This document shows, piece after piece, positions 5,198 through 5,257 of a stretch of 5,257 nucleotides of DNA (its first letter is position 1; each line of letters starts with the position of its first letter). Position numbers and translations under genes: made by a program. The notes beneath the pieces were generated by a model. It did not search any database. It was not told where the DNA came from and was given only the letters and a program-made list of their open reading frames with translations. Location of the stretch: NCBI GenBank assembly GCA_031261245.1, contig JAISKU010000017.1, positions 1-5,257 on the forward strand, read 5' to 3'. Origin of the DNA: Oscillospiraceae bacterium (GTDB lineage: Bacteria; Bacillota; Clostridia; Oscillospirales; Oscillospiraceae).

Positions 5198-5257
5198 ATG
5201 GGACGATTTGACGAGGCGCGGCTCGCGCTTGAGGCCGCGACGGGCGGCAAGAACACG
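5198..5257 (+). CDS. Start of a gene cut by the window end (unknown function)
   Basis: Twenty codons are visible, opening with MGRFDEARLALEAA and running into TGGKNT at the window edge. The start follows a good ribosome binding site and sits two bases after the previous stop. The LEAATGGKNT motif reminds me of the opening of large proteins found in phage-like modules of gut anaerobes, some with C-type-lectin-like or formylglycine-generating-enzyme-like domains, but twenty residues cannot establish that. It is probably co-expressed with the 109-residue protein. Confidence 0.55.
   Translation, partial: MGRFDEARLALEAATGGKNT

Overview
The window (about two thirds G+C, AGGAGG-type ribosome binding sites) is packed with genes on the plus strand only. 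Gene-to-gene distances run from an 8-base overlap to 19 bases, so the whole window could be one transcript; no terminator or convincing promoter is visible. The oxygen-sensitive chemistry (double Cys-Cys-Gly redox protein, radical SAM enzyme) points to a strict anaerobe. A Desulfovibrio-like bacterium, a synergistete or a high-GC clostridium would all fit; the sequence alone does not decide.

Positions 1-3050 hold four tightly coupled genes: the 3' part of a large pyridine-nucleotide-disulfide oxidoreductase / dicluster (HdrD-like) protein, a 63-residue four-cysteine redox protein of the DVU_1557 type, a radical SAM protein of the TrsS type, and a small class I SAM methyltransferase of the TrsM/DVU_1556 type. 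They overlap by 8, 4 and 4 bases. After a separate nucleoside phosphorylase gene (3068-3826) comes an AMP-dependent CoA ligase of the DVU_1553 type (3846-4847). From memory, these families co-occur in anaerobes, often with members that are selenoproteins, and no pathway is established for them. Together they suggest a route in which a carboxylate is activated by adenylation or CoA ligation and modified by radical and methyl-transfer chemistry, with electrons from a heterodisulfide-reductase-like protein. This is inference. Here all readable members are cysteine forms: none of these reading frames contains an internal UGA.

Three things are unusual. The methyltransferase is a minimal form that seems to lack the segment between the SAM-binding glycine loop and the LPF motif. 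The CoA ligase stops at the hinge, without the C-terminal lid domain. The nucleoside phosphorylase gene sits between cluster members.

The last 400 bases (4866-5257) switch theme: a 109-residue protein of unknown function and the first 20 codons of another gene, which could be the edge of a phage-like or other accessory module. There is no gene-free stretch above 20 bases, and I saw no tRNA, rRNA, CRISPR array or insertion sequence.
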